Positions 21,675-31,248 of a DNA stretch of 39,038 nt are shown one piece after another. The notes below the pieces were generated by a model that was not told the origin of the DNA, made no database searches, and was given only the letters and a program-made list of their open reading frames with translations. Each line of letters opens with the position of its first letter. Within the stretch, counting starts at the first letter, position 1. This DNA comes from JAGNLA01 sp964472265 (GTDB taxonomy: Bacteria; Caldisericota; Caldisericia; JAAYUI01), in assembly GCA_964472265.1 (NCBI GenBank), contig CAYYJO010000007.1, positions 1 to 39,038 of the forward strand, written 5' to 3'. The translations under genes were made by a program, and so were the position numbers.

Positions 21675-21878
21675 ATGCCAATTTACGAGTACAAATGCAA
21701 CAATTGCGGACATGTTTTCGACATCTTTTCAACGTCGGTCTCCCACGAACACCCGTGCTGCCCGAAGTGCAAGGAATGCAACACGAAAAAGCTCATATCG
21801 CCACTCGGTTACATGAAGCATCCGGATCAGTCGTCATCAGCTCCGTTGCCACCAATCGGCGACACGAAGAAAGACTGA
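21675..21878 (+). CDS. FmdB family zinc-ribbon protein
   Basis: 67 residues beginning MPIYEYKCNNCGHVFDIF, the standard opening of FmdB-type regulators, with a second cysteine group HPCCPKCKECNTKKL and the usual ISPLGYM-type ending before a Ser/Pro-rich tail. Zinc binding by the CxxC pairs is expected; function is unknown for most family members. An upstream in-frame ATG at 21582 would read through birA and was rejected because the promoter lies between it and this start. It converges with the creatininase gene, with 4 nt between stops. Confidence 0.85.
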   Translation: MPIYEYKCNNCGHVFDIFSTSVSHEHPCCPKCKECNTKKLISPLGYMKHPDQSSSAPLPPIGDTKKD

Positions 21879-21882
21879 AGTT

Positions 21883-22566
21883 TCAGAGCTTTGCAAGCTC
21901 CTGTGACATCGCCGAAACAGCGGCCTCAAAGAACTTTTTCATCACTTCAGAAGGCGCTTCGTAGCATCCACCCGTGCAGCCGTCACCGAGGATTTGCCTG
22001 ATCTCTGCTGCATTTGCCACCTTCGGGAGCGTGATGAACGGCTTTGGTTCTTTGGGAACTTCCCTGACTTTGGTGAAGGCGTGGTTTTCTGACCAGTTGG
22101 CATGAGCCTGTTTCAATCCTGATTCAATTGCCACCCTGTCAACGTCCTGGTGAAGCCACCACTGGAAGAAAGTCATCTTTACACCAGGATTGCTGTTTAA
22201 AATCTCATCGATGACAAGAGTTAGAACGCCCGAATTGCCGCCGTGGCCGTTTGAAACCAGGATGCGTCTGAAACCCTGATTGACGAGACTTTGAAGGATT
22301 TCTTTCACCATTTTTGAAAAAGTTTCAACTGAGAGGCTGACATTCCCGGGATAGGCGTTGAAAAATGGGTTAAGGCCATAGTTTATTGGTGGTGCAATCG
22401 GAATGTTTTCAGCTTTGCATGCAGCTTTGGCAATCTCGAGCGGCTCGAGCGTGTCGGTTGCGAGGCTGAGATAACCGTGCTGTTCGCAGGAGCCAACCAC
22501 AACCACAATCCGGTCATCTTTTTTCAGATATTGCTCAACATCCATCCAGCACATTTTCTCAAACAT
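21883..22566 (-). CDS. Creatininase family protein (creatinine amidohydrolase-like)
   Basis: 227 residues. Metal ligands of the family are visible: GSCEQHGYLSLATDT (Glu, His, Asp) and VSNGHGGN (His), plus a Glu in WSENHAF. AYPGNVSLSVETF is also typical. The fold hydrolyses cyclic or linear amides; members include creatininase, FAPy deformylase in flavin and F420 synthesis, and MftE. Nothing nearby indicates the substrate, and true creatininase activity is unlikely to be provable from context. A Shine-Dalgarno AAGGAG precedes the ATG. The promoter shares its -35 hexamer with the divergent FHA gene. Confidence 0.85.
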   Translation of the reverse strand: MFEKMCWMDVEQYLKKDDRIVVVVGSCEQHGYLSLATDTLEPLEIAKAACKAENIPIAPPINYGLNPFFNAYPGNVSLSVETFSKMVKEILQSLVNQGFRRILVSNGHGGNSGVLTLVIDEILNSNPGVKMTFFQWWLHQDVDRVAIESGLKQAHANWSENHAFTKVREVPKEPKPFITLPKVANAAEIRQILGDGCTGGCYEAPSEVMKKFFEAAVSAMSQELAKL

Positions 22567-22585
22567 CTTATCTCCTTTTGTTCTG

Positions 22586-22613
22586 ATATTAGCGGATAAT
22601 CCTGAATTTGCAA
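22586..22613 (-). promoter_or_regulatory. Promoter of the creatininase-family gene
   Basis: On the minus strand TTGCAA (22608-22613), 16 bp, TAATAT (22586-22591). The TTGCAA is its own reverse complement and is also the -35 box of the plus-strand promoter. Confidence 0.6.
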
Positions 22614-22636
22614 AATCTTATGTTGTTGCTTATAAT
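22608..22636 (+). promoter_or_regulatory. Promoter of the FHA-kinase-envelope operon
   Basis: TTGCAA (22608-22613), 17 bp, consensus TATAAT (22631-22636). Six nt later an ATG (22643) opens a four-codon ORF, MEAL-stop, whose stop overlaps the FHA start as ATGA. The same codons carry the GGAGG (22645-22649) for the FHA gene. Confidence 0.7.
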
Positions 22637-22653
22637 TCGATCATGGAGGCTCT

Positions 22654-23178
22654 ATGATCACATGCACAAAATGTGGCAGACAAAATATTGATGGCACGAC
22701 AAACTGTGAGCAGTGCGGCGAGAGCATGCCTATCAGTCCTGACAGCATGTTTGACAGGATCCTTCACCGGCCGGAGACAATCAGATTTCCTCATCCTCCA
22801 AGCACGGTTTCAACTCCTCACCCGGCAATCAGGCAGCAGATGAACCTTGTTGGCAAACTCACCCTCAACGACTCAAAAGAGTTCATTTTAACCGGCAAAG
22901 ACGAATTCCTCATCGGCCGAACCGACAACATGGCAAGCATCAAGCCTGATATCGATCTGACCGAAGCCGATACCGACATGGTTACATCGAGGAAACACGC
23001 AAGGGTTGTCAGAAAAGGCGACACCTATGCCGTCGAGGATTTGGAGTCCACAAACTTCACCTATCTCAACGGAAGGATGCTCTCGCCGAGAGTGCCGACA
23101 AAGCTCGATGAGGGTGACGTAATAAGGATTGGCAAAATCTATCTCGTTTTCTCAAGGGTGAAGACTGAACTGACATAA
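22654..23178 (+). CDS. Zinc-ribbon and FHA domain protein
   Basis: 174 residues. An N-terminal zinc ribbon (C4-x2-C7 and C18-x2-C21) is followed by a short Pro-rich linker and an FHA domain at about 80-170: FLIGRTDN, VTSRKHARVVRK, VEDLESTNFTYLNGRML, LDEGDVIRIGKIYLVF. The Gly-Arg, Ser-Arg-Lys-His and Asn-Gly positions that contact phosphothreonine are present. It most likely reads phosphorylation by the PEGA kinase encoded 38 nt downstream. It is cytosolic, with no signal peptide. Confidence 0.9.
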   Translation: MITCTKCGRQNIDGTTNCEQCGESMPISPDSMFDRILHRPETIRFPHPPSTVSTPHPAIRQQMNLVGKLTLNDSKEFILTGKDEFLIGRTDNMASIKPDIDLTEADTDMVTSRKHARVVRKGDTYAVEDLESTNFTYLNGRMLSPRVPTKLDEGDVIRIGKIYLVFSRVKTELT

Positions 23179-23216
23179 ACTATTAAACAATCTTATCGAC
23201 ACTGAAAGGGATGCTA

Positions 23217-25676
23217 ATGGACACACGAGTGCTGGTGAAAAAGTACAAACTTCTGGAACCGCTTGCCTCAGGCGGAATGGCAACGGTCTATCTTGCAAAA
23301 AACCTTGCAACTGATGAGATTGTTGTTGCAAAGATACCGAACTTCTCAGGCTTGCCGAACCGTGACAAGCTCGAGAAGCGCTTCATGAGGGAAGCCCAGA
23401 TTCTTTCCAGGATTCACAGCAAATATGTAGTTAAAATCCACGATTTCGGCCAGGACGAAGTGACTCAGGAGTATTTCCTCATCCTCGAATACCTCCACGG
23501 CAAGACGCTTGAAGAAATATGTGCAAAAGAGAAGCTGCCCATCCCGACAATAGTTGATATAGCAACCCAGATTTCCGAAGTGCTCGACGACCTTTACCAG
23601 CAGGGCATTGTCCACAGGGACATCAAAACCAGCAACATCAAGATCACATCCGAAGGAAACATAAAGCTCTTTGACTTTGGCATCAGCAAGGGCGGTGACC
23701 TTCCGGCAATGACCCGTACAACCGATTTCCTTGGCACAATCCAGTACATGTCGCCAGAGCAGACCGAGGGCAAGGAAGTTGACATCAGAAGCGACATCTA
23801 CTCGCTTGGCATTGTCATCTATGAGATGCTGTTTCAGAAGCTCCCGTTTGATGCGCCGTCCCCTGTTGAAGTGCTTGAGATGCAGAGGAAGCGTGATCCA
23901 AAGATTCCGTCTGAGGCCAGAGACAGAAATATACCGGCATCCATCCTTGCCATCATGTTCCGTTGCCTCGAGAAGAATCCTGACAGGCGTTTTCAGACAC
24001 CACAGGAAGTCATTGCTGCGCTCTCGCTGGTTGCCGAGGAACTTGGAATCACAAAAAATGAACGTGACGAGCTGAGGAAGACAAGACTCACATCGGTTGC
24101 AGCCCTCGGTTCGCCGATGCCAACCTTCCAGAGGCGGGCACGTAACAGAATGATCATCATCGGTGCAACAATTTTAGCCCTCATTGCAGGAACGGTCGGT
24201 TCGCTTTTCGTTTTTAAAGGCTGCGCAAATCGTCCGCCTGACCAGATTGATTTCACCATCGCGCAGGGGGAACGGGCGCAGTTCTCGGTTCCGTTCACCA
24301 AACCTCCTGATACCGATACTCTCGGAGTTACGATCAGGGATATTCCGATAGGGGTTTCGGTTGCGATTGAAAAAGACGCTGCCAAACCGGAGAATTCAGA
24401 CGTTTCATACTGGATTCTCACTCTCTATGCCAACTTGACCACCGAGCCAGGATACTACAGGTTCAAAACCAATATTCAGGTTGTCAGGAAGGGCGGAATT
24501 GCCGACGATCAGCTCAAGGAGTCGATTGTTCAGGTTGTGCCTGGCTCAATTGGAAGCAGGGCTATCAAAATAGGCGACCTTTCACAGATTGACCCATCAA
24601 AAAAACTTGATCAGGCCGTTGATATGGACGGCAAAATCATGATGCCGCTTGACCCGATCGCTGACGTCACCCATGCCTCAACACAGTATGACCCCAAAGA
24701 AAAGAAGCTCACATACAGCACGGCCGACAAAACCATCGAGTTGGTGGTTGGCAAGGACACTCTGACAAGCAACGGGCAGGAGCAGAAAATACCGGATGCA
24801 CCAGCTGAAGTCAATGGCACGCTGGTCGTAACCCCTGATGTCGCTGAAACTGCAACCGACACAGAAATAACCGTGGATAAGGACAAAAAGGTTGTCAACT
24901 TCGTCTACAGGGAGCCAAACAAAAAAGCTTCAAAAGCCGAATTCACGGCTACCGACAAGGAAACAAAGGCTGAGCTGAAAGGTGTTTCAATCTTCATTGG
25001 CGGACTTTTCAAAGGCAAAACGCCTTTCGCAATCGAACTTCCAATCGGATCTTACTCTGTCTCGTTCAGGATGGATGGCTACAAACCCTTTGAAGGCCTG
25101 AACCTGACACTCTCCGAGGACATGCAGGCAAAGATGTCCAAAGAGATGGAAAAGGTAGAGAAAAAGCCTGACGAAAACAAGCCACCAGACAACAAGCCTG
25201 ACGAAAAAAAGACAGGAACACTTATTTTGTCTGTTAACGTGCCATGGGGCAACTTCAAGGTTGACGGCCAGTCCTTCAACAACACGCAATACGCCAAAGT
25301 CGAGGTCAAGGAGGGCACCTACACGATTCGTTACAGCCTTCCGGTTGTCAATTTTTACGAGGAAAAAACAGTGACCGTTGAAAAGGGCAAGGAAGCAAGG
25401 TGTGTATTCAGCGTCAAATCCGGTGTTCTTATCGTAAAGACGAACATAGATATGTATGTCTACATTAACAAATCCCCAATGGGAGAAGATGTAAGATCGC
25501 AACCGAACTCCCCCTTTCAGATTGAGATTGCTGCAGGCACCTACAGGGTAAGGGGCGATAAGATGCATACAAATTTTGTGTTCGAAAACGGTCAGCAGAT
25601 AGAAGAAAAAGAAGTTGTTGTAAAAGCCGGTGAACAAACGGTCGTCACATTCAATATAAAAAAGAAAACGCCTTGA
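23217..25676 (+). CDS. Membrane-anchored serine/threonine protein kinase with extracellular PEGA domains
   Basis: 819 residues from the ATG at 23217, which has AAAGGG at 23205-23210; the ATG at 23211 directly abuts that sequence. Kinase domain at about 5-270: PLASGGMATVYLA, HRDIKTSN (H133-R134-D135), DFG at 153-155, and YMSPEQTEGKEVDIRSDIYSLG. One transmembrane helix (about 312-333, MIIIGATILALIAG) is followed by an external region with a PEGA domain near 589-640 (GVSIFIGGLFKGKTPFAI) and two further PEGA-like modules (about 665-735 and 740-815), linked by a Lys/Pro-rich stretch. PEGA domains are thought to bind cell-wall or envelope polymers, so this looks like an envelope sensor. It is followed by a secreted beta-propeller gene in a TTGA overlap. 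Confidence 0.92.
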   Translation: MDTRVLVKKYKLLEPLASGGMATVYLAKNLATDEIVVAKIPNFSGLPNRDKLEKRFMREAQILSRIHSKYVVKIHDFGQDEVTQEYFLILEYLHGKTLEEICAKEKLPIPTIVDIATQISEVLDDLYQQGIVHRDIKTSNIKITSEGNIKLFDFGISKGGDLPAMTRTTDFLGTIQYMSPEQTEGKEVDIRSDIYSLGIVIYEMLFQKLPFDAPSPVEVLEMQRKRDPKIPSEARDRNIPASILAIMFRCLEKNPDRRFQTPQEVIAALSLVAEELGITKNERDELRKTRLTSVAALGSPMPTFQRRARNRMIIIGATILALIAGTVGSLFVFKGCANRPPDQIDFTIAQGERAQFSVPFTKPPDTDTLGVTIRDIPIGVSVAIEKDAAKPENSDVSYWILTLYANLTTEPGYYRFKTNIQVVRKGGIADDQLKESIVQVVPGSIGSRAIKIGDLSQIDPSKKLDQAVDMDGKIMMPLDPIADVTHASTQYDPKEKKLTYSTADKTIELVVGKDTLTSNGQEQKIPDAPAEVNGTLVVTPDVAETATDTEITVDKDKKVVNFVYREPNKKASKAEFTATDKETKAELKGVSIFIGGLFKGKTPFAIELPIGSYSVSFRMDGYKPFEGLNLTLSEDMQAKMSKEMEKVEKKPDENKPPDNKPDEKKTGTLILSVNVPWGNFKVDGQSFNNTQYAKVEVKEGTYTIRYSLPVVNFYEEKTVTVEKGKEARCVFSVKSGVLIVKTNIDMYVYINKSPMGEDVRSQPNSPFQIEIAAGTYRVRGDKMHTNFVFENGQQIEEKEVVVKAGEQTVVTFNIKKKTP

Positions 25677-28378
25677 GGAAAATCTATTTATTGATTGCAA
25701 TTATTTGTCTTACTGGGCAGGCGACAGCCCTTGAGAACCCGCTCTCGTGGTGGTCGTCGTTTGGTTTCAGCGAGCAGAAAAATGCTGTCTGCCCCTGGGG
25801 TTTTGCTCCACCAATAATCGAAGATCGCACCTGGAACGTCAAACTCGACTCAGGAGTGTGGAGCCAGCCTGTTGCAACCGACAAAAACATAGTTTTTGTA
25901 ACCGACACTTCGAAGGAAACCGGCAAGGCAAGCCTTGGCATCTATGGGCTTGGCGAAAACCTTGGAATCTTGAAAAAGTCTTTTGAGGTCAGCATCGTTG
26001 AGACAGCAGGGCTGAACAAGTACGACCAACCCATCACAACCCCGGCGCTTGCAATCACAGACTCTGGAGAACCCTTGCTTGTTTACGGCGATGGCAACGG
26101 GAAACTGCTTAGAATTCTTGGAACAAAACAGATTTCTGACGGAAAAATAAACGGCAACGAATTTGGCTTTGGGTCATCTCCGACCATTTTTGATGGCAGG
26201 CTCTACATCAGCGCCGACAACCGAACAACTTACATCCTCGAGCTTGGCTCCGGCAAACCCGCTCAAGAGGTCAAAACCGGTAAAATCGTGTCCACTTCGG
26301 TGACTGTCTGGCAGAAGTACGCCATGTTTGGCGATAACTCAGGCAAATTCTACATCATTGACCGGATCACAGGCCAGAAAATCAAAGAAATTCCGATTCC
26401 ATCGATCGATGCCATAAGGTCAACGGCCTGCATAGCCACCTGGCAGGGACAAACATTTGCTGTGTTTGGCTCAAACCGTGGCATGCTCCACAGAGTCAGG
26501 CTGGACGACGGTTCTTTCACACTTGCAAGCCTTCAGGTCATCACCGGCAAAACTGGCAACGAGTTCTGGGCGACCCCGACTTTTTATGATGGATTCATCT
26601 ATATTGGCAACGAAGACGGGACGCTTCATAAAATTGATCTGATGAAAATGACGGTTGCGAGCCGGCTGAAGCTTGATGGCAACTCAATCTTTTCGCAAGC
26701 TGTAATTAATAATGGCTTCCTTTTTGTGACTACAGGCAACAAAGTTGGCGATCCCGAGAAATTTGAAGGCGGACTTTTTGTTGTTGAAATCAAAACTTTC
26801 ACGATGTTTCCCAATCCCGGTACCGTAAAAATAGATGGCGGTTCCTACGTTTCACCGGTATTTGCCGGCAACAGGCTGTTTGTGGCTTCAAGATCAGGGA
26901 AAATCTACTGTTTCAAGGGCATGGAACCAGACGTAAATACAGAGCCGCAAAAGCTGGTTTTCAGGGAGATCGCCTTTGATGCCGACAAGGTTTCGCCGGT
27001 ATCGGTCAACGTTTCAAACTCAATCAGGTACACCAACATTTCTGGCACGGTCAAAACCATGCCGGAAGACGGCTGGCTGAAGGTTTCAAAGAGCGATTTT
27101 GCTGGCAATGAATTCTCCTTCAACGCATGGGTTGACCTTGATAAAGTCCAGTCCAGAACAGGAAAACTTGAGGGTCAAATCATTGTTGAGTCGACGTTTG
27201 GACTCGAGACAAAACAAAAAATCATTCCTGTTGAGGTCACCTTTGAGCCGTCACCGCCAAAATTTGTCCTTTCAAGACCATCGTTTGAATACAAGATCAG
27301 GACCTATGACAGAATTGTCGATTCACTGAAGGTTTCCCTGCGTCAGTTTGAGGATGGTTCGAAGCTTAATTTCGAAGTGAAGACGAATGACAACTGGTTC
27401 GAGCTGGGAAAAAAGATGTTCACGCTCTCTTCGGGACAGCAGTCCACTGACATTCCGATCATCATCGATCCTGAAAAACTCATCAGTGAAAACCCCAACA
27501 AGCTCAGTTACAATGGGAGTTTCACCGTTTCTGGAATCTTCAGGGACAAGCCGTACAACACGACAACCATAACAGTCTCGCTTGAGATAGAGAAAAGCCT
27601 GACCCTGATTGCAATTCCTTTCATCAGCGACTTGGAAACGACATATTCGAAAAATATTACTGAGTATGGAAAAACCTTCACAGACACTCACGATTTCGTG
27701 TTCACAAACTCATCGGGACAAGGGGAGATGACAATCTCTGAAAATCCTGCCATCGACTATGGCGACAGTGAGATAAAAAACTGGCTATCACTGCCAAAAT
27801 CACCGATAAACGCTCAAAATAACAAGCTTGTGCTGCCTGTGAAAATATCAATTTCCGGACAAAAACCGAACAAAACCTATAGAGCAATCATCAAAGTCTT
27901 GTTCAATACCGGCAAGACAATCACCCTGAATGTTTATTACAAAACAATTTCTCCCGATTCGGTCAAACTGAGGTTTGTAATTGGCAATCTCAATTACTGG
28001 GTCAACAACCAGCTGCAGTCGGACAAGCTTGCAGCAGCCCCCTATATTTCATCTCATGGCAACACTATGGTACCGATCAGGCCGATATCGGATCCGCTTG
28101 GTTTTTATTATGGTGCAACGATTGAATGGGTGCCTGACATCAAGACTGTTCTGATGACAATGGGCACAAAATCCCTAAGGCTTGTCATCGGACACAACAA
28201 AGCCTATATTGATAATGAAGATGGTTCGATCACCGAAGCGGCAATTTCTTCGCCACCGGAGATCAAAAACGGCAGGACGTTCATTCCGCCAAAGATCATC
28301 ACAGACACCTTTGGAGGGAAGTCTGAATGGATTGCGTCCTCCAAAACAGTAAATTTTGAGTTTTTCAAGCCGAGGTAA
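25673..28378 (+). CDS. Secreted PQQ-like beta-propeller protein with C-terminal copper-amine-oxidase N-like domain
   Basis: 901 residues. The TTG start overlaps the kinase stop (TTGA). An N-terminal signal peptide (RKIYLLIAIICLTGQATA) precedes PQQ-type propeller blades over residues 40-420 (GDNSGKFYIIDRITGQK, YIGNEDGTLHKIDL, VASRSGKIYCFKG). The middle (420-760) consists of beta-sandwich repeats. Residues about 795-900 (GNTMVPIRPISDPLGF, VPDIKTVLMTMG, NGRTFIPPKII) match the copper amine oxidase N-terminal/stalk domain, which in secreted proteins is usually a wall- or surface-binding module and not an enzyme. No catalytic site is evident. Likely a structural or sensory partner of the PEGA kinase. 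Confidence 0.8.
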   Translation: MRKIYLLIAIICLTGQATALENPLSWWSSFGFSEQKNAVCPWGFAPPIIEDRTWNVKLDSGVWSQPVATDKNIVFVTDTSKETGKASLGIYGLGENLGILKKSFEVSIVETAGLNKYDQPITTPALAITDSGEPLLVYGDGNGKLLRILGTKQISDGKINGNEFGFGSSPTIFDGRLYISADNRTTYILELGSGKPAQEVKTGKIVSTSVTVWQKYAMFGDNSGKFYIIDRITGQKIKEIPIPSIDAIRSTACIATWQGQTFAVFGSNRGMLHRVRLDDGSFTLASLQVITGKTGNEFWATPTFYDGFIYIGNEDGTLHKIDLMKMTVASRLKLDGNSIFSQAVINNGFLFVTTGNKVGDPEKFEGGLFVVEIKTFTMFPNPGTVKIDGGSYVSPVFAGNRLFVASRSGKIYCFKGMEPDVNTEPQKLVFREIAFDADKVSPVSVNVSNSIRYTNISGTVKTMPEDGWLKVSKSDFAGNEFSFNAWVDLDKVQSRTGKLEGQIIVESTFGLETKQKIIPVEVTFEPSPPKFVLSRPSFEYKIRTYDRIVDSLKVSLRQFEDGSKLNFEVKTNDNWFELGKKMFTLSSGQQSTDIPIIIDPEKLISENPNKLSYNGSFTVSGIFRDKPYNTTTITVSLEIEKSLTLIAIPFISDLETTYSKNITEYGKTFTDTHDFVFTNSSGQGEMTISENPAIDYGDSEIKNWLSLPKSPINAQNNKLVLPVKISISGQKPNKTYRAIIKVLFNTGKTITLNVYYKTISPDSVKLRFVIGNLNYWVNNQLQSDKLAAAPYISSHGNTMVPIRPISDPLGFYYGATIEWVPDIKTVLMTMGTKSLRLVIGHNKAYIDNEDGSITEAAISSPPEIKNGRTFIPPKIITDTFGGKSEWIASSKTVNFEFFKPR

Positions 28379-28383
28379 CAGAC

Positions 28384-31248
28384 ATGAAGAAACTCGCAAT
28401 TTTGGCTGTTCTGGTGCTGCTGGTACAAACTGTGCCAATGGTGAACAACAATGCTTTGGCTGCAGTTGGCAAATGGTCACAGGCCAGTGGAGACATTACG
28501 CCAATTTTTGATGAATTTTTGAGAACCGAAGACACAGGAAACACGGTTTGTGCAGTCTCACCGACAGGTGACCCTTATGTTGTCTGGCAGGAGTATGCTG
28601 CAGGCAACTACAAAATTTGTGTGTCAACTTTTGATGGATTCAACTGGGTTCCGCCATCAGGCGATTACTCCTATGACCCAAAATTTGAGGTTTTAAACGC
28701 ATCGGGTTCGGGCACAAATCCTACAATCTCTGTCTTCAAGTATTACGATGGTTCAAGCATCCAGTACATCCCAATAATTTTTTACATAAAGTCTGGCGGA
28801 TACCATGAAATGATCTGCACCTACCTGACAAGTTCAGGTTGGGTAACCACCGCCTTCAACACCTACCAGATTCTCGATGAACCGTTTGTCGCCACGGCTA
28901 AAGATGGAACAATTCTTGCTACATGGAGTGTTCTTGACGGTAACAACAACTACCAGCCCGTGTTCATGAAAGCTGAGCCAAAACTCCCGCTCGTGTGGAA
29001 GTATGCCAACGGTACACCGGTCTATAGTCCCCCAATGCCTATTTTCTCCTCAACGGCAAGTCACCAGCAGTGTCATGTCGATATGTTTGAAGACACCCCG
29101 TATCTGGTAGCTTCGAGGAGAGAGCTGAGTCAGGATGCTGATATTGCAGTGTTCAAGTACAATGGCACCGAATGGGTAGGCCTTAACACCACAACACCAA
29201 CCATTGTTGGCGATCCCACATACGATGACAGCTCCCCGCGCATAAAAATGAATTCGTCGGGTTCACCGGTCATCACCTGGTTTATTGATGGCTCTGCGAG
29301 TAAAACCGGCATGTTTGCTTTCTGGAACGGCATTTCCTGGGTCAGCCCAGGCGATTCCCAACCAACAAGCCTCTCAACAAGATTTTGCTCGGGTAACAAA
29401 TCTTATGAGCCTGACCTGGCTAGAGGAACGGGCGGAACTTTCCATATTGCGTTCAACTACCAGGATGGTGCAGACACCAGACTCATCTACACCCAGACAG
29501 ACCTGACAAAATGGTACAGGGCATCCGGCGACGAGGGGCAGAACATTCTCAATTTTGGTCTGACAAACCCAAGCATTGATGTGACCTTGCTTAACAATCC
29601 ATCAATTGCAGGTGACAGGGTTTTGCCAAGTGACAATCCGGTTTACACACAGTGGACAACCGATGCCGGTGTGGTGGTGGACTGGGGCATTGAAACCTCT
29701 CCCCAGATTGCCGAAGAAGCCAATTATTATGATGATGATGGCAAAGTCATCATTGCAAAGGATGATCACTTTTTCAAATTGAGGGCTGATGTCACCATTC
29801 CGAAAAAGCTTGGCTTCGGGGATATTACCTTCGACTATGTGTTCCCCTCTAAATGCCAGTTCAGAACTTATCTTGTTGGCTCTGTTGATATGCCTGACTT
29901 TTTCAAGATCGACAGCGCTTCAGACCAGTGGTACGAGCTGATTGACAATAACATTGACTGGTCAAAAGTTCAGGCCATAAGATACGTCAAAAAAAACGCA
30001 AAGCACGGACTGATCAGATTTGCAATCACATACAACGGCAGAAATCAGGCAGGAACATGGTTGACCAACAACCTGGATGTGTCCATTATTGAAGCGACAG
30101 GTCCAACTGGCCCAACAAATCCTACCTCGGGCAACAGGCTTCAAAGTGTGTCTCTCGTTGCCGAAACACCTATCTACACCGGTTCACATACAGTGGCAAA
30201 TCCTGTTGACACCGTATCATCGCCCACGTTCTATCTTGGGGCAAACACATACAACGGCTTGATTTCGACTGACCCAAATGACTATGCAGAGTTTATCATT
30301 TTCATCTACCCGCTTGGCCCGTTCTATGAATCGGTCGATTTATATCTGGATGTCCCTGCAAATTCAAACATCGGTTACGCTTTTGATCCTTTGACAGTTC
30401 CCAGAGGTGCAGGCGTTCGTAAGTCACTTTTGAAAGTTCACGGTTCAGAGCGGACACCGGCAGGCTACCACAAGCTTACTGTTACAGGGAAATCTTTAAG
30501 GATTTTGGGCATCGTGCCTGTTTTGTTATCGGGGAATGTCGGCCCGCAGTACAACACAGCCAACCTTGAGCTTACAGTAAACACTGCTGCACCAAAACTC
30601 CTGTTGAACAAACGAGCCGACAGGGTTTCGGTTTCTCCAGGTTCGTACATTAATTACACAATATCCATCCAAAATGTAGGTGGCGCCCAGGCCACTAACG
30701 TTTCCCTTGAAGACCAGCTGCCAGAGGATGTCGACTATATAAGCTCAAATCCAAACGGCGCCGGTTCCGGTAAGAAAGTCGTGTGGGATGTTGGCTTGAT
30801 CAATCCTGGACAAACCATTTACTATACCTTGAAAGTTCGTGTCAAACAGCAGCAGTTTAGCACAGGGGCAGCCATTGCAAATGTGGCCGTGGCTTTCTAT
30901 AATGGCTGGCTTACATCGGCGGCAACAGTTTTTGTCATGGTCAGACCAACAGAGATTCCGTGCCCGCAACCACAGGCTGAACTGAGGTTTGTCACCGAGG
31001 GAGATGAGCCTGAGGCAGGAAAACCAATTGAAGGCAGGCTGTATATTTGGGATGGCTGCAACCCCTATTCGTTCCAGCTCTTTTGGGGCGATGACACCGA
31101 CGAGGTGAAGGGTGATCTGGACAAGGAAGGCTATTACACGCTTCCACCGCACACCTACCAGACTGCAGGAACCTATCTCATTTCATGCCACGTCACCGAT
31201 AAGTACAGCAAACAGAACATCATTAGAAAACACATTGTTGTTCACTGA
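28384..31248 (+). CDS. Secreted repeat protein with DUF11 and PKD-like domains
   Basis: 954 residues. A signal peptide (MKKLAILAVLVLLVQTVPM) is followed by a large beta-rich region (30-560) with recurring motifs such as WNGISWVSPGD and YNGTEWVGL, suggesting a propeller-like fold. Residues about 735-855 are a DUF11 module (NYTISIQNVGGAQATNVSLE, YISSNPNG, NPGQTIYYTLKV). The last 90 residues resemble a PKD domain (LFWGDDTDEV, HTYQTAGTYLISCHV). No anchor (LPXTG, lipobox, C-terminal helix) is present. It is 5 nt after the propeller gene, so it belongs to the same operon. It ends in a 7-nt overlap with the convergent nuclease gene. An envelope or extracellular role is inferred. Confidence 0.75.
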   Translation: MKKLAILAVLVLLVQTVPMVNNNALAAVGKWSQASGDITPIFDEFLRTEDTGNTVCAVSPTGDPYVVWQEYAAGNYKICVSTFDGFNWVPPSGDYSYDPKFEVLNASGSGTNPTISVFKYYDGSSIQYIPIIFYIKSGGYHEMICTYLTSSGWVTTAFNTYQILDEPFVATAKDGTILATWSVLDGNNNYQPVFMKAEPKLPLVWKYANGTPVYSPPMPIFSSTASHQQCHVDMFEDTPYLVASRRELSQDADIAVFKYNGTEWVGLNTTTPTIVGDPTYDDSSPRIKMNSSGSPVITWFIDGSASKTGMFAFWNGISWVSPGDSQPTSLSTRFCSGNKSYEPDLARGTGGTFHIAFNYQDGADTRLIYTQTDLTKWYRASGDEGQNILNFGLTNPSIDVTLLNNPSIAGDRVLPSDNPVYTQWTTDAGVVVDWGIETSPQIAEEANYYDDDGKVIIAKDDHFFKLRADVTIPKKLGFGDITFDYVFPSKCQFRTYLVGSVDMPDFFKIDSASDQWYELIDNNIDWSKVQAIRYVKKNAKHGLIRFAITYNGRNQAGTWLTNNLDVSIIEATGPTGPTNPTSGNRLQSVSLVAETPIYTGSHTVANPVDTVSSPTFYLGANTYNGLISTDPNDYAEFIIFIYPLGPFYESVDLYLDVPANSNIGYAFDPLTVPRGAGVRKSLLKVHGSERTPAGYHKLTVTGKSLRILGIVPVLLSGNVGPQYNTANLELTVNTAAPKLLLNKRADRVSVSPGSYINYTISIQNVGGAQATNVSLEDQLPEDVDYISSNPNGAGSGKKVVWDVGLINPGQTIYYTLKVRVKQQQFSTGAAIANVAVAFYNGWLTSAATVFVMVRPTEIPCPQPQAELRFVTEGDEPEAGKPIEGRLYIWDGCNPYSFQLFWGDDTDEVKGDLDKEGYYTLPPHTYQTAGTYLISCHVTDKYSKQNIIRKHIVVH

